A stretch of 64,000 bases of DNA. Origin: Paracoccaceae bacterium (GTDB taxonomy: Bacteria > Pseudomonadota > Alphaproteobacteria > Rhodobacterales > Rhodobacteraceae). Location: positions 1 to 64,000 of the forward strand of contig JAUYQR010000017.1 in the NCBI GenBank assembly GCA_030697175.1. The letters run 5' to 3'. Every line of letters starts with the position of its first letter. Position 1 is the first letter of the stretch. Under the pieces are notes generated by a model, which saw only the letters and a program-made list of their open reading frames with translations, made no database searches and was not told the origin of the DNA. Positions 18,045 to 25,191 of this stretch are shown here, piece by piece. The position numbers and the translations under genes are program-made.

Positions 18045-18071
18045 GGCCGCATCGCTGGGTGCGGCCTTTTT
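18045..18071 (+). terminator. Intrinsic terminator of tig
   Basis: A 7-bp stem, ggccgca with tgcggcc, closes an 8-base loop and is followed by five T residues. It starts 25 bases after the tig stop. Confidence 0.9.
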
Positions 18072-18207
18072 CATTTGACAGTGGTCCTGCATCTTTCGAT
18101 GATGCGACCGAAGGCAATGCCTTCATTTCCCTGAAAATCATTGGTCGACCGAAGCCGCAGATCGCGGGTTTCGCGTGGTGCGACGGCGTCGGCCGCTTGG
18201 AGGACGT

Positions 18208-18744
18208 ATGTCCAATGTCGATATGGCCCGGCAGCTTGCCGAAGTGGCCCATGCCGGGCAGACGCGCAAGGGCGCGGCTAAGGAGCCCTACATCCGCCAT
18301 GTCGCCGAAGTGGCGGCTCTGGTCGCCGGGTTCGGTGGCAGCAGGGGCCAAGTGATGGCCGCGTGGCTGCACGATACGGTGGAGGATTGCGGCGTCTTGC
18401 CGGAGGAGATTGCCGAGCTTTTCGGGGCCGAAGTGGCGGCGCTGGTCGCGGAGATGACGGATGACAAAGCCCTGCCAAAGGCGGAGAGGAAGCAATTGCA
18501 GGTGGATCATGCGGCGCACAAATCGGACGCGGCGGCGTTGATCAAGATCTGCGACAAGCTGTCGAACATCCGGGCGGTCGGGACTGCGCCGCCGGTGCAT
18601 TGGCCGGTGGCGCGGCAGGCGGCCTATCTGGACTGGGCGGAGGCGGTGGTGGTTCGGTTGCCGTCAGGCGCCGATCCGGCGCGCGCGGCCTTTGCCGAGG
18701 CGCTGGCGGGGTCGCGCGGGGCGGTTGCGGCGCGAGGCGCCTGA
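18208..18744 (+). CDS. HD-domain phosphohydrolase (MESH1/SpoT-hydrolase-like)
   Basis: A 178-residue HD-superfamily protein. The metal-binding pattern is visible: H in YIRHVAEVAAL, the HD pair in AAWLHDTVEDCG and a downstream Asp in KICDKLSNIRA. HDTVEDC and DKLSNIRA are the forms found in the (p)ppGpp hydrolase domain, so a small alarmone hydrolase (ppGpp 3'-pyrophosphohydrolase) is likely, without a synthetase or regulatory domain. Start MSNVDMARQLAEVAHAG has GGAGG five bases upstream. Gene stands alone, convergent with rplI. NADPH or other nucleotide hydrolysis is an alternative. Confidence 0.82.
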   Translation: MSNVDMARQLAEVAHAGQTRKGAAKEPYIRHVAEVAALVAGFGGSRGQVMAAWLHDTVEDCGVLPEEIAELFGAEVAALVAEMTDDKALPKAERKQLQVDHAAHKSDAAALIKICDKLSNIRAVGTAPPVHWPVARQAAYLDWAEAVVVRLPSGADPARAAFAEALAGSRGAVAARGA

Positions 18745-18779
18745 CCAAAGAAGAACCGCGCGAGTTGCCCCGCGCGGTC
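18745..18779 (-). terminator. Terminator of the rpsF-rpsR-rplI operon
   Basis: An 8-bp GC stem (accgcgcg 18755-18762 with cgcgcggt 18771-18778) lies between the convergent HD-protein and rplI genes. On the minus strand it is followed by TTCTTCTTT, which fits a terminator for rplI. Confidence 0.75.
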
Positions 18780-18801
18780 TGGAGGGTCTGACTGATCTTG
18801 A

Positions 18802-19386
18802 TCAGTCGCGGGTCAGGTCTTCGCCGTCCTGGGCTGCGCCCATTTCGTCGAACAGTTCCGCAATCTCGAATTCCGCGGCGGCTTCGGCCTCGGCGGCGAG
18901 TTCCTGGATCGACTTGCCCGAGGCTTGCAGCTCGGACTCTTCGATCGAGCGGGCGACGTTCAGCTTGATCTTGACCACGACTTCGGGGTGCAGGACGGCC
19001 GACACGGTGTGGATGCCGAGGTCCTTGATCGGGCGGTCAAGCACGATCTGGCCACGGTTCACGGTGAAGCCGGCAGCGGTTGCAGCCTCGGCGGCGTCAC
19101 GGGTGGTGACGGAGCCGTAAAGCGCGCCCGCGTCGGAGGCCGAACGGATCACGACGAACATCTGACCGTCGAGCTTTTCGCCAACGGCGGCTGCTTCCTT
19201 GCGGGTCTCGAGGTTCGTTGCTTCAAGCTGGGCTTTCTTGGCTTCGAACGACTTGATGTTGCCGTCGTTGGCGCGGAGAGCCTTGCCCTGCGGCAGGAGG
19301 TAGTTGCGCGCGTAGCCGTCCTTGACGTTGACGACTTCGCCCATCTGGCCAAGCTTGGCCACGCGTTCCAGAAGGATCACTTGCAT
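18802..19386 (-). CDS. rplI: 50S ribosomal protein L9
   Basis: Large-subunit protein L9. The N-terminal domain [21 protein letters not shown] with the signature [13 protein letters not shown] is unmistakable, followed by the long connecting helix and a C-terminal domain. The 194-residue length exceeds the usual 150 because of an acidic tail rich in Glu, Ala and Asp ([22 protein letters not shown]), as in other Rhodobacteraceae. It is the last gene of rpsF-rpsR-rplI. Confidence 0.98.
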   Translation of the reverse strand: MQVILLERVAKLGQMGEVVNVKDGYARNYLLPQGKALRANDGNIKSFEAKKAQLEATNLETRKEAAAVGEKLDGQMFVVIRSASDAGALYGSVTTRDAAEAATAAGFTVNRGQIVLDRPIKDLGIHTVSAVLHPEVVVKIKLNVARSIEESELQASGKSIQELAAEAEAAAEFEIAELFDEMGAAQDGEDLTRD

Positions 19387-19398
19387 GTCATGTGCTCC

Positions 19399-19626
19399 TT
19401 ATTTCACGGCGTAGGGCAGCAGGGCGAGGAAGCGGGCGCGCTTGATGGCCTGGGCCAGTTCGCGCTGCTTCTTTGCCGAGACGGCGGTGATCCGGGACGG
19501 AACGATCTTGCCGCGCTCGGAGATGTAGCGCTGCAGCAGACGGGTGTCCTTGTAGTCGATTGCCGGTGCATTGTCGCCCGAGAAGGGGCAAACCTTGCGG
19601 CGGCGGAAAAACGGTTTGTTCGCCAT
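19399..19626 (-). CDS. rpsR: 30S ribosomal protein S18
   Basis: Small-subunit protein of 75 residues that pairs with S6 on the platform. Family blocks [31 protein letters not shown] and [14 protein letters not shown]-like (here [13 protein letters not shown]) are complete. It sits 29 bases after rpsF and 12 bases before rplI in one leftward unit. Confidence 0.98.
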   Translation of the reverse strand: MANKPFFRRRKVCPFSGDNAPAIDYKDTRLLQRYISERGKIVPSRITAVSAKKQRELAQAIKRARFLALLPYAVK

Positions 19627-19655
19627 GGTTTATGGACCTTTCTTCAAGCTATGGA

Positions 19656-20141
19656 TCAACGACGCGGTGCGCCGAACGACGGACGTTCGCCGCCGCCGAA
19701 GGACGGACGTTCGCCACGGTCGCCGCCACGATCGGGACGGTCACCGAACGACGGGCGTTCACGGCGTTCGCCGCCAAAGCCGCCGCGGTCACCCCGGTCG
19801 CCATCGCGCTCGCGCTCGTCACGCTTCTGCATCTGGACCGACGGGCCTTCGTTGTGCTTGTCGACCTTGATGGTCAGGACGCGCATGACGTCGTCGTGCA
19901 GACGCATCAGGCGCTCCATCTCCTGCACGGCAGCGGCGGGCGCGTCCGATTTCAGGAGGGCGTAGTGGCCCTTGCGGTTCTTGTTGATCTTGTAGGCCAT
20001 CGTCTTGACGCCCCAGTATTCGTTTTCAACGACTTTGCCGCCGTTGTCCGCGAGGACGGTCGAGAAGTGTTCGATAAGGCCTTCGGCTTGCGCGTTGGAC
20101 AGGTCCTGACGCGAAATGAAAACATGCTCGTAAAGCGGCAT
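19656..20141 (-). CDS. rpsF: 30S ribosomal protein S6 with disordered Arg/Gly-rich tail
   Basis: Residues 1-100 are a normal S6: MPLYEHVFISRQDLSNAQ, then TGASRR-region equivalent WGVKTMAYKINKNRKGHYALL. The remaining 60 residues form a low-complexity tail with repeats such as GDRGERPSFGGGERPSFG, so the protein is 161 residues instead of about 100-130. The start has GGAG seven bases upstream; the frame is open further 5' but lacks any S6 similarity there. First gene of the operon, preceded by a long leader hairpin and a promoter. Confidence 0.97.
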   Translation of the reverse strand: MPLYEHVFISRQDLSNAQAEGLIEHFSTVLADNGGKVVENEYWGVKTMAYKINKNRKGHYALLKSDAPAAAVQEMERLMRLHDDVMRVLTIKVDKHNEGPSVQMQKRDERERDGDRGDRGGFGGERRERPSFGDRPDRGGDRGERPSFGGGERPSFGAPRR

Positions 20142-20186
20142 GCGGTCTCCGTTCCGTTTCGGGCGCGCTTCACAGGACGGGCTTTG

Positions 20187-20243
20187 CCTTGCAGGCGGCC
20201 AGTCCACGAGGGGCAGCGCCGGATAAAGGGACTGCCTGCAAGG
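20187..20243 (-). promoter_or_regulatory. rpsF leader hairpin (candidate S6:S18 autoregulatory RNA)
   Basis: On the minus strand the leader opens with ccttgcaggc, which pairs perfectly with gcctgcaagg 47 bases later. An inner agtcc/ggact helix is offset by a GGCC bulge, and the apical loop contains a CCG. Leader RNAs bound by the S6:S18 complex are widespread upstream of rpsF in bacteria and share a bulged long helix with a CCG element. The match here is structural and was judged by eye. Confidence 0.55.
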
Positions 20244-20250
20244 ATGGGGC

Positions 20251-20278
20251 CTTATACAGAGTGGGCCGCGCGATGCAA
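20251..20278 (-). promoter_or_regulatory. Predicted sigma70 promoter of rpsF operon
   Basis: On the minus strand, TTGCAT (20278-20273) and TATAAG (20256-20251) are separated by 16 bases. Transcription would begin at about 20244, exactly where the leader hairpin starts. Confidence 0.6.
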
Positions 20279-20371
20279 GGGGAAGGCGACGATGAGGGAC
20301 GGCGGCGGCAACACGCGTGATTGCGAAGCGTGGCGTGTCGGGCTATCCCGGAGAAAACAGGGGAGAATGGC

Positions 20372-21301
20372 ATGAGCCGCGCATTCGTATTTCCAGGCCA
20401 GGGGGCGCAGACCATCGGGATGGGCCGGGCGCTGGCCGAGGCATATCCGGCGGCGAAGGCGGTGTTCGACGAGGTCGATGCGGCTTTGGGCGAGACCCTG
20501 TCGCGGCTGATCTGGGAGGGCGACATTGCGGAGTTGACCCTGACGAGGAATGCGCAGCCGGCGCTGATGGCGACCTCGATCGCGGCGCTGAGGGCGCTGG
20601 AGAGCGAGGGGATCGGGCTGGAGCATGTGGCCTTTGTGGCGGGTCATTCGCTGGGCGAATATTCGGCGCTGTGTGCGGCGGGCAGTCTGAGCCTGTCGGA
20701 TACCGCGCGGCTGTTGCGCATCCGCGGGCAGGCGATGCAGGAGGCGGTGCCGGTCGGCGTTGGGGCGATGGCGGTGCTGCTGGGCCTTGATTTCGAGGCG
20801 GCGGTCGCGGTGGCGGCAGAGGCCGCGCAGGGCGAGGTGTGTCAGGCGGCGAACGACAACGATCCCGCACAGGTGGTGGTGTCGGGTCACAAGGCGGCGG
20901 TCGAACGCGCTCTGGAGATTGCCAAGGCCAGGGGCGCCAAGCGCGCGATGCTGCTGCCGGTGAGCGCGCCGTTCCATTGCGCGCTGATGCAGCCCGCGGC
21001 ACATGTGATGGCCGAGGCACTGGCGGCGGCGGTGATCAACGCGCCAAGGGTGCCGATCGTGGTCAACGTGCGGGCCGAGGCGGTGACGGAGCCGGACCGC
21101 ATCCATGACCTGTTGATCGCGCAGGTGACCGGATCGGTGCGCTGGCGCGAAAGCGTGCTGTGGATGGAGCGGGCCGGGGTCACCGAGTTCTGGGAGATCG
21201 GCGCGGGCAAGGCCCTGTCGGGGATGATCAAGCGCACGGCGGAGGGCGCGGTGACGCGGGCCGTGGGCACGCCTGAGGACGTCTTGGCGGCGAAGGGTTG
21301 A
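20372..21301 (+). CDS. fabD: Malonyl-CoA-ACP transacylase FabD
   Basis: Loads malonyl groups on acyl carrier protein in fatty-acid synthesis. 309 residues starting MSRAFVFPGQGAQTIGMG, the family hallmark. The nucleophile Ser is in VAGHSLGEYSAL (GHSLG), with the acyl-binding Arg and His in RIRGQAMQEA and SAPFHCALM. GGGGAG lies seven bases before this ATG; the upstream extension of the frame is non-coding. Followed by fabG, acpP and, after one unrelated gene, fabF. Confidence 0.97.
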   Translation: MSRAFVFPGQGAQTIGMGRALAEAYPAAKAVFDEVDAALGETLSRLIWEGDIAELTLTRNAQPALMATSIAALRALESEGIGLEHVAFVAGHSLGEYSALCAAGSLSLSDTARLLRIRGQAMQEAVPVGVGAMAVLLGLDFEAAVAVAAEAAQGEVCQAANDNDPAQVVVSGHKAAVERALEIAKARGAKRAMLLPVSAPFHCALMQPAAHVMAEALAAAVINAPRVPIVVNVRAEAVTEPDRIHDLLIAQVTGSVRWRESVLWMERAGVTEFWEIGAGKALSGMIKRTAEGAVTRAVGTPEDVLAAKG

Positions 21302-21327
21302 CGGGCGCGCGGCGGGACGCGGCGGGA

Positions 21328-21385
21328 CGCGGCGGGGGCTTCGCGCCCCCGCACCCCCGCGGGATATTTGCGAACAGAAGAAACG
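21328..21385 (+). repeat. Intergenic 3' element, copy a (after fabD)
   Basis: A GC hairpin (gcgggggc/gcccccgc around a ttcgc loop) is followed by cacccccgcGGGATATTTgcgaacagaagaa. The same layout recurs at six other places in the window, always downstream of a gene and in its orientation. Confidence 0.75.
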
Positions 21386-21398
21386 GGAAGGTGTGGCG

Positions 21399-22136
21399 AT
21401 GTTCGATCTGACGGGGAAATGCGCGCTGGTGACTGGCGCTTCGGGCGGGATCGGCGCGGAGATCGCGCGGGTGCTGCATGGGGCGGGGGCCACGGTCGCG
21501 CTGTCTGGGACGCGGGTCGAGCCTTTGGCGGTGCTGGCGGCGGACTTGGGCGGGCGGGTGCATGTGGTGCCGTGCAACCTTTCGGTGCCGGCAGAAGTTG
21601 AGGGGCTGGTGAAGCGCGCGGCTGAGGCGATGGGGGCGGTGGACATCCTGGTCAACAATGCCGGGATCACGCGCGACGGGCTGGCGATGCGGATGTCGGA
21701 CGAGGATTGGGCATCGGTGATCGACGTGAACCTGACGGCGACCTTCCGGCTGTGCCGGGCGGCGATCCGGGGGATGATGAAGGCGCGCTGGGGGCGGATC
21801 GTCAACATCTCGTCCGTGGTCGGGACCACCGGAAATGCGGGGCAGGTGAACTATGCCGCGTCGAAGGCCGGGATGGTCGGGCTGTCGAAATCGCTGGCCG
21901 CCGAGGTGGCGAGCCGGGGGATCACGGTGAATGCGGTGGCGCCAGGTTTCATCGAGACGGCGATGACCGACAAGCTGAACGAGGCGCAGAAGGCCGCGAT
22001 CCTGGGGGTGGTGCCAGCGGGGCGGATGGGCCGGCCGGAAGAGATTGCTGCGGCGGTGCTGTATCTTTCGTCGCCGGAAGCGGCCTATGTCACCGGGGCC
22101 ACCTTGCATGTGAACGGCGGGATGGACATGGTGTGA
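21399..22136 (+). CDS. fabG: 3-oxoacyl-ACP reductase FabG
   Basis: NADPH-dependent short-chain dehydrogenase of fatty-acid elongation, 245 residues. Cofactor motif TGASGGIGAEIA (residues 13-24), NNAG in ILVNNAGITRDG, catalytic Ser in VNISSVVGTTGNAGQ and Tyr-x3-Lys in NYAASKAG. Start chosen at ATG 21399 (GGAAGG seven bases upstream), which gives the usual MFDLTGK; a GTG two codons earlier is possible. Confidence 0.97.
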   Translation: MFDLTGKCALVTGASGGIGAEIARVLHGAGATVALSGTRVEPLAVLAADLGGRVHVVPCNLSVPAEVEGLVKRAAEAMGAVDILVNNAGITRDGLAMRMSDEDWASVIDVNLTATFRLCRAAIRGMMKARWGRIVNISSVVGTTGNAGQVNYAASKAGMVGLSKSLAAEVASRGITVNAVAPGFIETAMTDKLNEAQKAAILGVVPAGRMGRPEEIAAAVLYLSSPEAAYVTGATLHVNGGMDMV

Positions 22137-22142
22137 TGGCGC

Positions 22143-22165
22143 GTTTCCAGACCGTGTCTGGAAAC
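22143..22165. promoter_or_regulatory. Inverted repeat at the fabG-acpP junction
   Basis: A perfect 9-bp inverted repeat (gtttccaga, five-base spacer, tctggaaac) lies seven bases after fabG and three bases before the -35 of the predicted acpP promoter. It lacks a T tract, so operator is as likely as terminator. Confidence 0.6.
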
Positions 22166-22168
22166 AGT

Positions 22169-22197
22169 TTGCCATGCGGCGCGGCCCTTGCTATAGG
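22169..22197 (+). promoter_or_regulatory. Predicted sigma70 promoter of acpP
   Basis: TTGCCA (22169-22174) and TATAGG (22192-22197) with a 17-base spacer. Transcription would start near 22204, giving acpP its own 68-base leader, which contains two short GC hairpins. Confidence 0.6.
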
Positions 22198-22271
22198 CGC
22201 GCAGGAAATCGCCCGGAGACGGGCACATCGAGACAAGGCGGGCGTTGCCCGCACCACAAAGAGGAACGGAC

Positions 22272-22505
22272 ATGAGCGACATCGCGGACCGCGTTAAGAA
22301 GATCGTCGTCGAGCATCTGGGCGTCGAAGAGGACAAGGTCACCGAGACGGCCTCGTTCATCGACGATCTGGGCGCTGACAGCCTTGATACGGTCGAACTG
22401 GTGATGGCGTTCGAGGAAGAGTTCGGGATCGAGATCCCGGATGACGCCGCCGAGACCATCCAGACCTTCGGCGACGCGGTGAAGTTCATCTCGGAAGCTG
22501 CCTGA
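22272..22505 (+). CDS. acpP: Acyl carrier protein
   Basis: Carrier of growing acyl chains, 77 residues. The phosphopantetheine attachment Ser lies in [15 protein letters not shown]. Acidic throughout, start [17 protein letters not shown] with GAGG upstream. It has a predicted separate promoter and its own terminator, consistent with the high level ACP needs relative to FabD and FabG. Confidence 0.98.
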   Translation: MSDIADRVKKIVVEHLGVEEDKVTETASFIDDLGADSLDTVELVMAFEEEFGIEIPDDAAETIQTFGDAVKFISEAA

Positions 22506-22530
22506 ATTCAAACCGCCTTGGCGGGTAGTG

Positions 22531-22557
22531 AAAGGCGTCCCTTGCGGGGCGCCTTTT
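22531..22557 (+). terminator. Intrinsic terminator of acpP
   Basis: Stem aaaggcg/cgccttt extended by tccc/gggg around a ttgc loop, ending in a short T run. It begins 26 bases after the stop. Confidence 0.85.
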
Positions 22558-22611
22558 GCGTTTCGGGCCTTGGTTTTCGTCTCTGGCATCGCGTTGGACC
22601 ACGGTCGAAGC

Positions 22612-22668
22612 GGGAGGGTGTCACACCCCCCCGCGCCCTCCCGTGGGATATTTGTTCAAAGCGGAAGG
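22612..22668 (+). repeat. Intergenic 3' element, copy b (after acpP)
   Basis: Hairpin arms gggagggtgt and acacccccc are followed by cgccctcccgtGGGATATTTgttcaaagcggaag. Same orientation as acpP. Confidence 0.75.
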
Positions 22669-22803
22669 GTGCAGGCAGGCCGGGATCGGCGGGTGGCGGG
22701 CGGGTGGCGGAGAATGGCCGTCGTGCGGGGGGGCGGCGCATCGCTTGCCTTGCCACCGTACGGGCGGCGCGGGCAAGGTGGCCGCGATTGCAAGGAGGCG
22801 GCG

Positions 22804-23742
22804 ATGGCAAATCTGGGAGCGATGTTCGGGGGCGGCGACGGGGAGACGTTCCTTGGCCTGCCACGCTGCCGGGACCTGAGCCGGGTGCAGGCGGGAGCCG
22901 TGCTGATCGGGGCGGATGGCTGCACGCCGTATCCGAGCGTGGGGTTTTACTGCGCGGGCGGGCCGCAGGCGATACGGGTGGCGGGGGCGGCCCATGCGGC
23001 GACCCTTGGACACATGAACTTCGATCTTGGCGGGCCGGTGTTTCCGGGGCGGGTGACGGCGGTGGATGCGGGCGATCTGCCGCAGGACGAGGCCGATCCG
23101 GTGGGCAACCGGGCACGCATCTTTGGCGCGGTGAACCTGATCCTCGACCGGGGGGCGGTGCCGGTGCTGATCGGCGGCGACGATTCGCTGCCGATCCCGA
23201 TGCTGGAAGCCTATGGCGCGCGCGGCAAGACCTTTACCATCCTGCAGATCGACGCCCATATCGACTGGCGCGACGAGGTCGGGGGCGAGCGGCTGGGCCT
23301 GTCGTCGACGATGCGGCGCGCCAGCGAGATGGGGCATGTCGAGCGGATCGTGCAGGTGGGCAGCCGTGGCATCGGGTCGGCACGGGTGTCGGATGTGCAG
23401 GACGCGCTGGACTGGGGCGTGAGTTTCGTGCCTGCGGGCGAGGTGGCGCGGTCGGGTGTCGGGCGGGCGGTGGACCTGATCCCGGCAGGCGCCGAGGTGA
23501 TCATCTGCCTTGATGTCGATGCGCTGGACCCCAGCGTGATGCCGGCGGTGATCGGGCGCACGGCGGGAGGCCTGAGCTACTGGCAGGTGCTGGAGCTGAT
23601 CGCGGGGGTGTCGGAGAAGGCGCGGATCGCGGGGGTGGACATGGTGGAATTCATGCCGTCGCGTGATGTGGATGGGCTTGGTGCCGGGCTTGCGGCGCAA
23701 CTGCTGGCGGCGGTGCTGGGCGTGCTGGCGCGGCAGGGCTGA
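22804..23742 (+). CDS. Ureohydrolase (agmatinase/arginase family) with altered metal motif
   Basis: Manganese-dependent ureohydrolase fold, 312 residues. Motif 2 is intact (LQIDAHIDWRDE), as is motif 3 (ICLDVDALDPSVMP, DxDxxDP), but motif 1, usually GGDHS, reads GGDDSLPIP, with Asp for the first His ligand. The substrate may be agmatine, guanidinobutyrate or another guanidino compound; the family alone cannot settle it. The start at ATG 22804 has AGGAGG six bases upstream. The gene interrupts the otherwise usual acpP-fabF order and is bordered on both sides by the intergenic GGGATATTT element. Confidence 0.85.
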   Translation: MANLGAMFGGGDGETFLGLPRCRDLSRVQAGAVLIGADGCTPYPSVGFYCAGGPQAIRVAGAAHAATLGHMNFDLGGPVFPGRVTAVDAGDLPQDEADPVGNRARIFGAVNLILDRGAVPVLIGGDDSLPIPMLEAYGARGKTFTILQIDAHIDWRDEVGGERLGLSSTMRRASEMGHVERIVQVGSRGIGSARVSDVQDALDWGVSFVPAGEVARSGVGRAVDLIPAGAEVIICLDVDALDPSVMPAVIGRTAGGLSYWQVLELIAGVSEKARIAGVDMVEFMPSRDVDGLGAGLAAQLLAAVLGVLARQG

Positions 23743-23764
23743 GGGCGCGTCCTGCAAGAAGGGC

Positions 23765-23823
23765 GGGTTCGGAGGGTTTCACACCCTCCGAACCTCCCGT
23801 GGGATATTCTCGCAAAGCGGAAG
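23765..23823 (+). repeat. Intergenic 3' element, copy c (after agmatinase-like gene)
   Basis: The clearest copy: a 12-bp perfect stem (ggttcggagggt with accctccgaacc) around a ttcac loop, then tcccgtGGGATATTctcgcaaagcggaag. Oriented with the upstream gene. Confidence 0.8.
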
Positions 23824-23928
23824 GCGGAGCGCTGGCGCGCACCGTACCGCCGGTGCGGGCCGGGTTTGGTTGCACGCCAAAGACGGGGCGTGTATCACCG
23901 CTTTCAGCCTAAGGATGGGGGTTTTCTG

Positions 23929-25191
23929 ATGCGTCGTGTCGTGGTCACAGGTCTGGGAATGGTGACGCCGCTGGCCTGCGGTGTCGAGGCGACCTGGGAG
24001 CGATTGATTGCCGGGCAATCGGGCGCGGGGCCGATCACCAGGTTCGACGCATCGAACGTGGTGACGCAGTATGCCTGCGAGATCCCGCGCGGCGATGGCA
24101 GCGGCGGCACCTTCAATCCGGACGACTGGATGGAGCCGAAGGACCAGCGCAAGGTCGATGATTTCATCCTTTACGGCATGGCGGCGGCGGTTCAGGCGGT
24201 GCGGGATGCGGGCTGGGACGATATTCCGGAAGCCGAAAAGCTGCGCACCGGGGTGATGATCGGATCGGGGATCGGGGGGCTGACCTCGATTGCCGAGACG
24301 GCGGTGCTGATCAAGGAAAAGGGACCGAAGCGGGTATCGCCGTTCTTCATTCCGGGCGCGTTGATCAACCTGGTGTCGGGGCAGGTTTCGATCCGCTTTG
24401 GCTTCAAGGGGCCGAACCATGCGGTGGTGACGGCCTGTTCGACCGGCGCGCATGCCATTGGCGATGCGGCGCGGCTGATCCAGTGGGGCGATGCGGATGT
24501 GATGGTGGCGGGCGGGGCGGAAAGCCCGATTTCGGAAATCGGGATCGCGGGGTTCAACGCCTGCAAGGCCTTGTCGACCAAGCGGGCTGATGAGCCGACG
24601 AAGGCGAGCCGCCCCTATGACGCGGACCGCGACGGGTTCGTGATGGGCGAGGGGGCGGGCGTGGTGGTGCTGGAGGAATACGAGCACGCGAAGGCGCGCG
24701 GGGCGAAGATCTATGCCGAGGTGCTGGGCTACGGCATGTCGGGTGACGCCTACCACATCACCGCGCCGAGCGAGGACGGGGACGGGGGCTATCGCAGCAT
24801 GGAGGCGGCGCTGAAGCGGGCGGGGCTGACGCCTGCGGATGTGGATTACATCAACGCGCATGGCACTTCGACGATGGCAGATACCATCGAGCTGGGGGCG
24901 GTTGAGCGCCTGCTGGGCGATGCGGCGGCGGGGGCGGTGATGAGTTCGACGAAATCGTCGATCGGGCATTTGCTGGGGGCTGCGGGGGCGGTGGAGGCGA
25001 TCTTCTGCATCCTTGCGATCAGGGATGGGGTGGCGCCGCCGACGATCAACCTTGATAACCCGGCGGTGACGCCGACGCTGAACCTTGCGGCGAATGTCGC
25101 GGTGCGCCGGAAGATCGACGTGGCGCTGTCGAATTCGTTCGGGTTTGGCGGCACCAATGCGAGCCTCGTGCTGGGCAAGGTGGCGGGCTGA
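23929..25191 (+). CDS. fabF: 3-oxoacyl-ACP synthase II FabF
   Basis: Elongating condensing enzyme (KAS II) of 420 residues. Catalytic Cys in VVTACSTGAHAIGDA, first His in INAHGTSTMADTIE and second His in KSSIGHLLGAAGAVE. Start MRRVVVTGLGMVTPLACG is the family start, with a G-rich stretch seven bases upstream. The stop overlaps the mltG start by one base (TGATG). Confidence 0.97.
   Translation: MRRVVVTGLGMVTPLACGVEATWERLIAGQSGAGPITRFDASNVVTQYACEIPRGDGSGGTFNPDDWMEPKDQRKVDDFILYGMAAAVQAVRDAGWDDIPEAEKLRTGVMIGSGIGGLTSIAETAVLIKEKGPKRVSPFFIPGALINLVSGQVSIRFGFKGPNHAVVTACSTGAHAIGDAARLIQWGDADVMVAGGAESPISEIGIAGFNACKALSTKRADEPTKASRPYDADRDGFVMGEGAGVVVLEEYEHAKARGAKIYAEVLGYGMSGDAYHITAPSEDGDGGYRSMEAALKRAGLTPADVDYINAHGTSTMADTIELGAVERLLGDAAAGAVMSSTKSSIGHLLGAAGAVEAIFCILAIRDGVAPPTINLDNPAVTPTLNLAANVAVRRKIDVALSNSFGFGGTNASLVLGKVAG

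Larger units (their letters stand above)
22506..22803. other. Intergenic region between acpP and agmatinase-like gene
   Basis: Holds the acpP terminator (22531-22557) and copy b of the intergenic element (22612-22668). The rest is GC-rich sequence without a supported gene. It leads into a strong AGGAGG ribosome binding site for the next gene. Confidence 0.6.
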
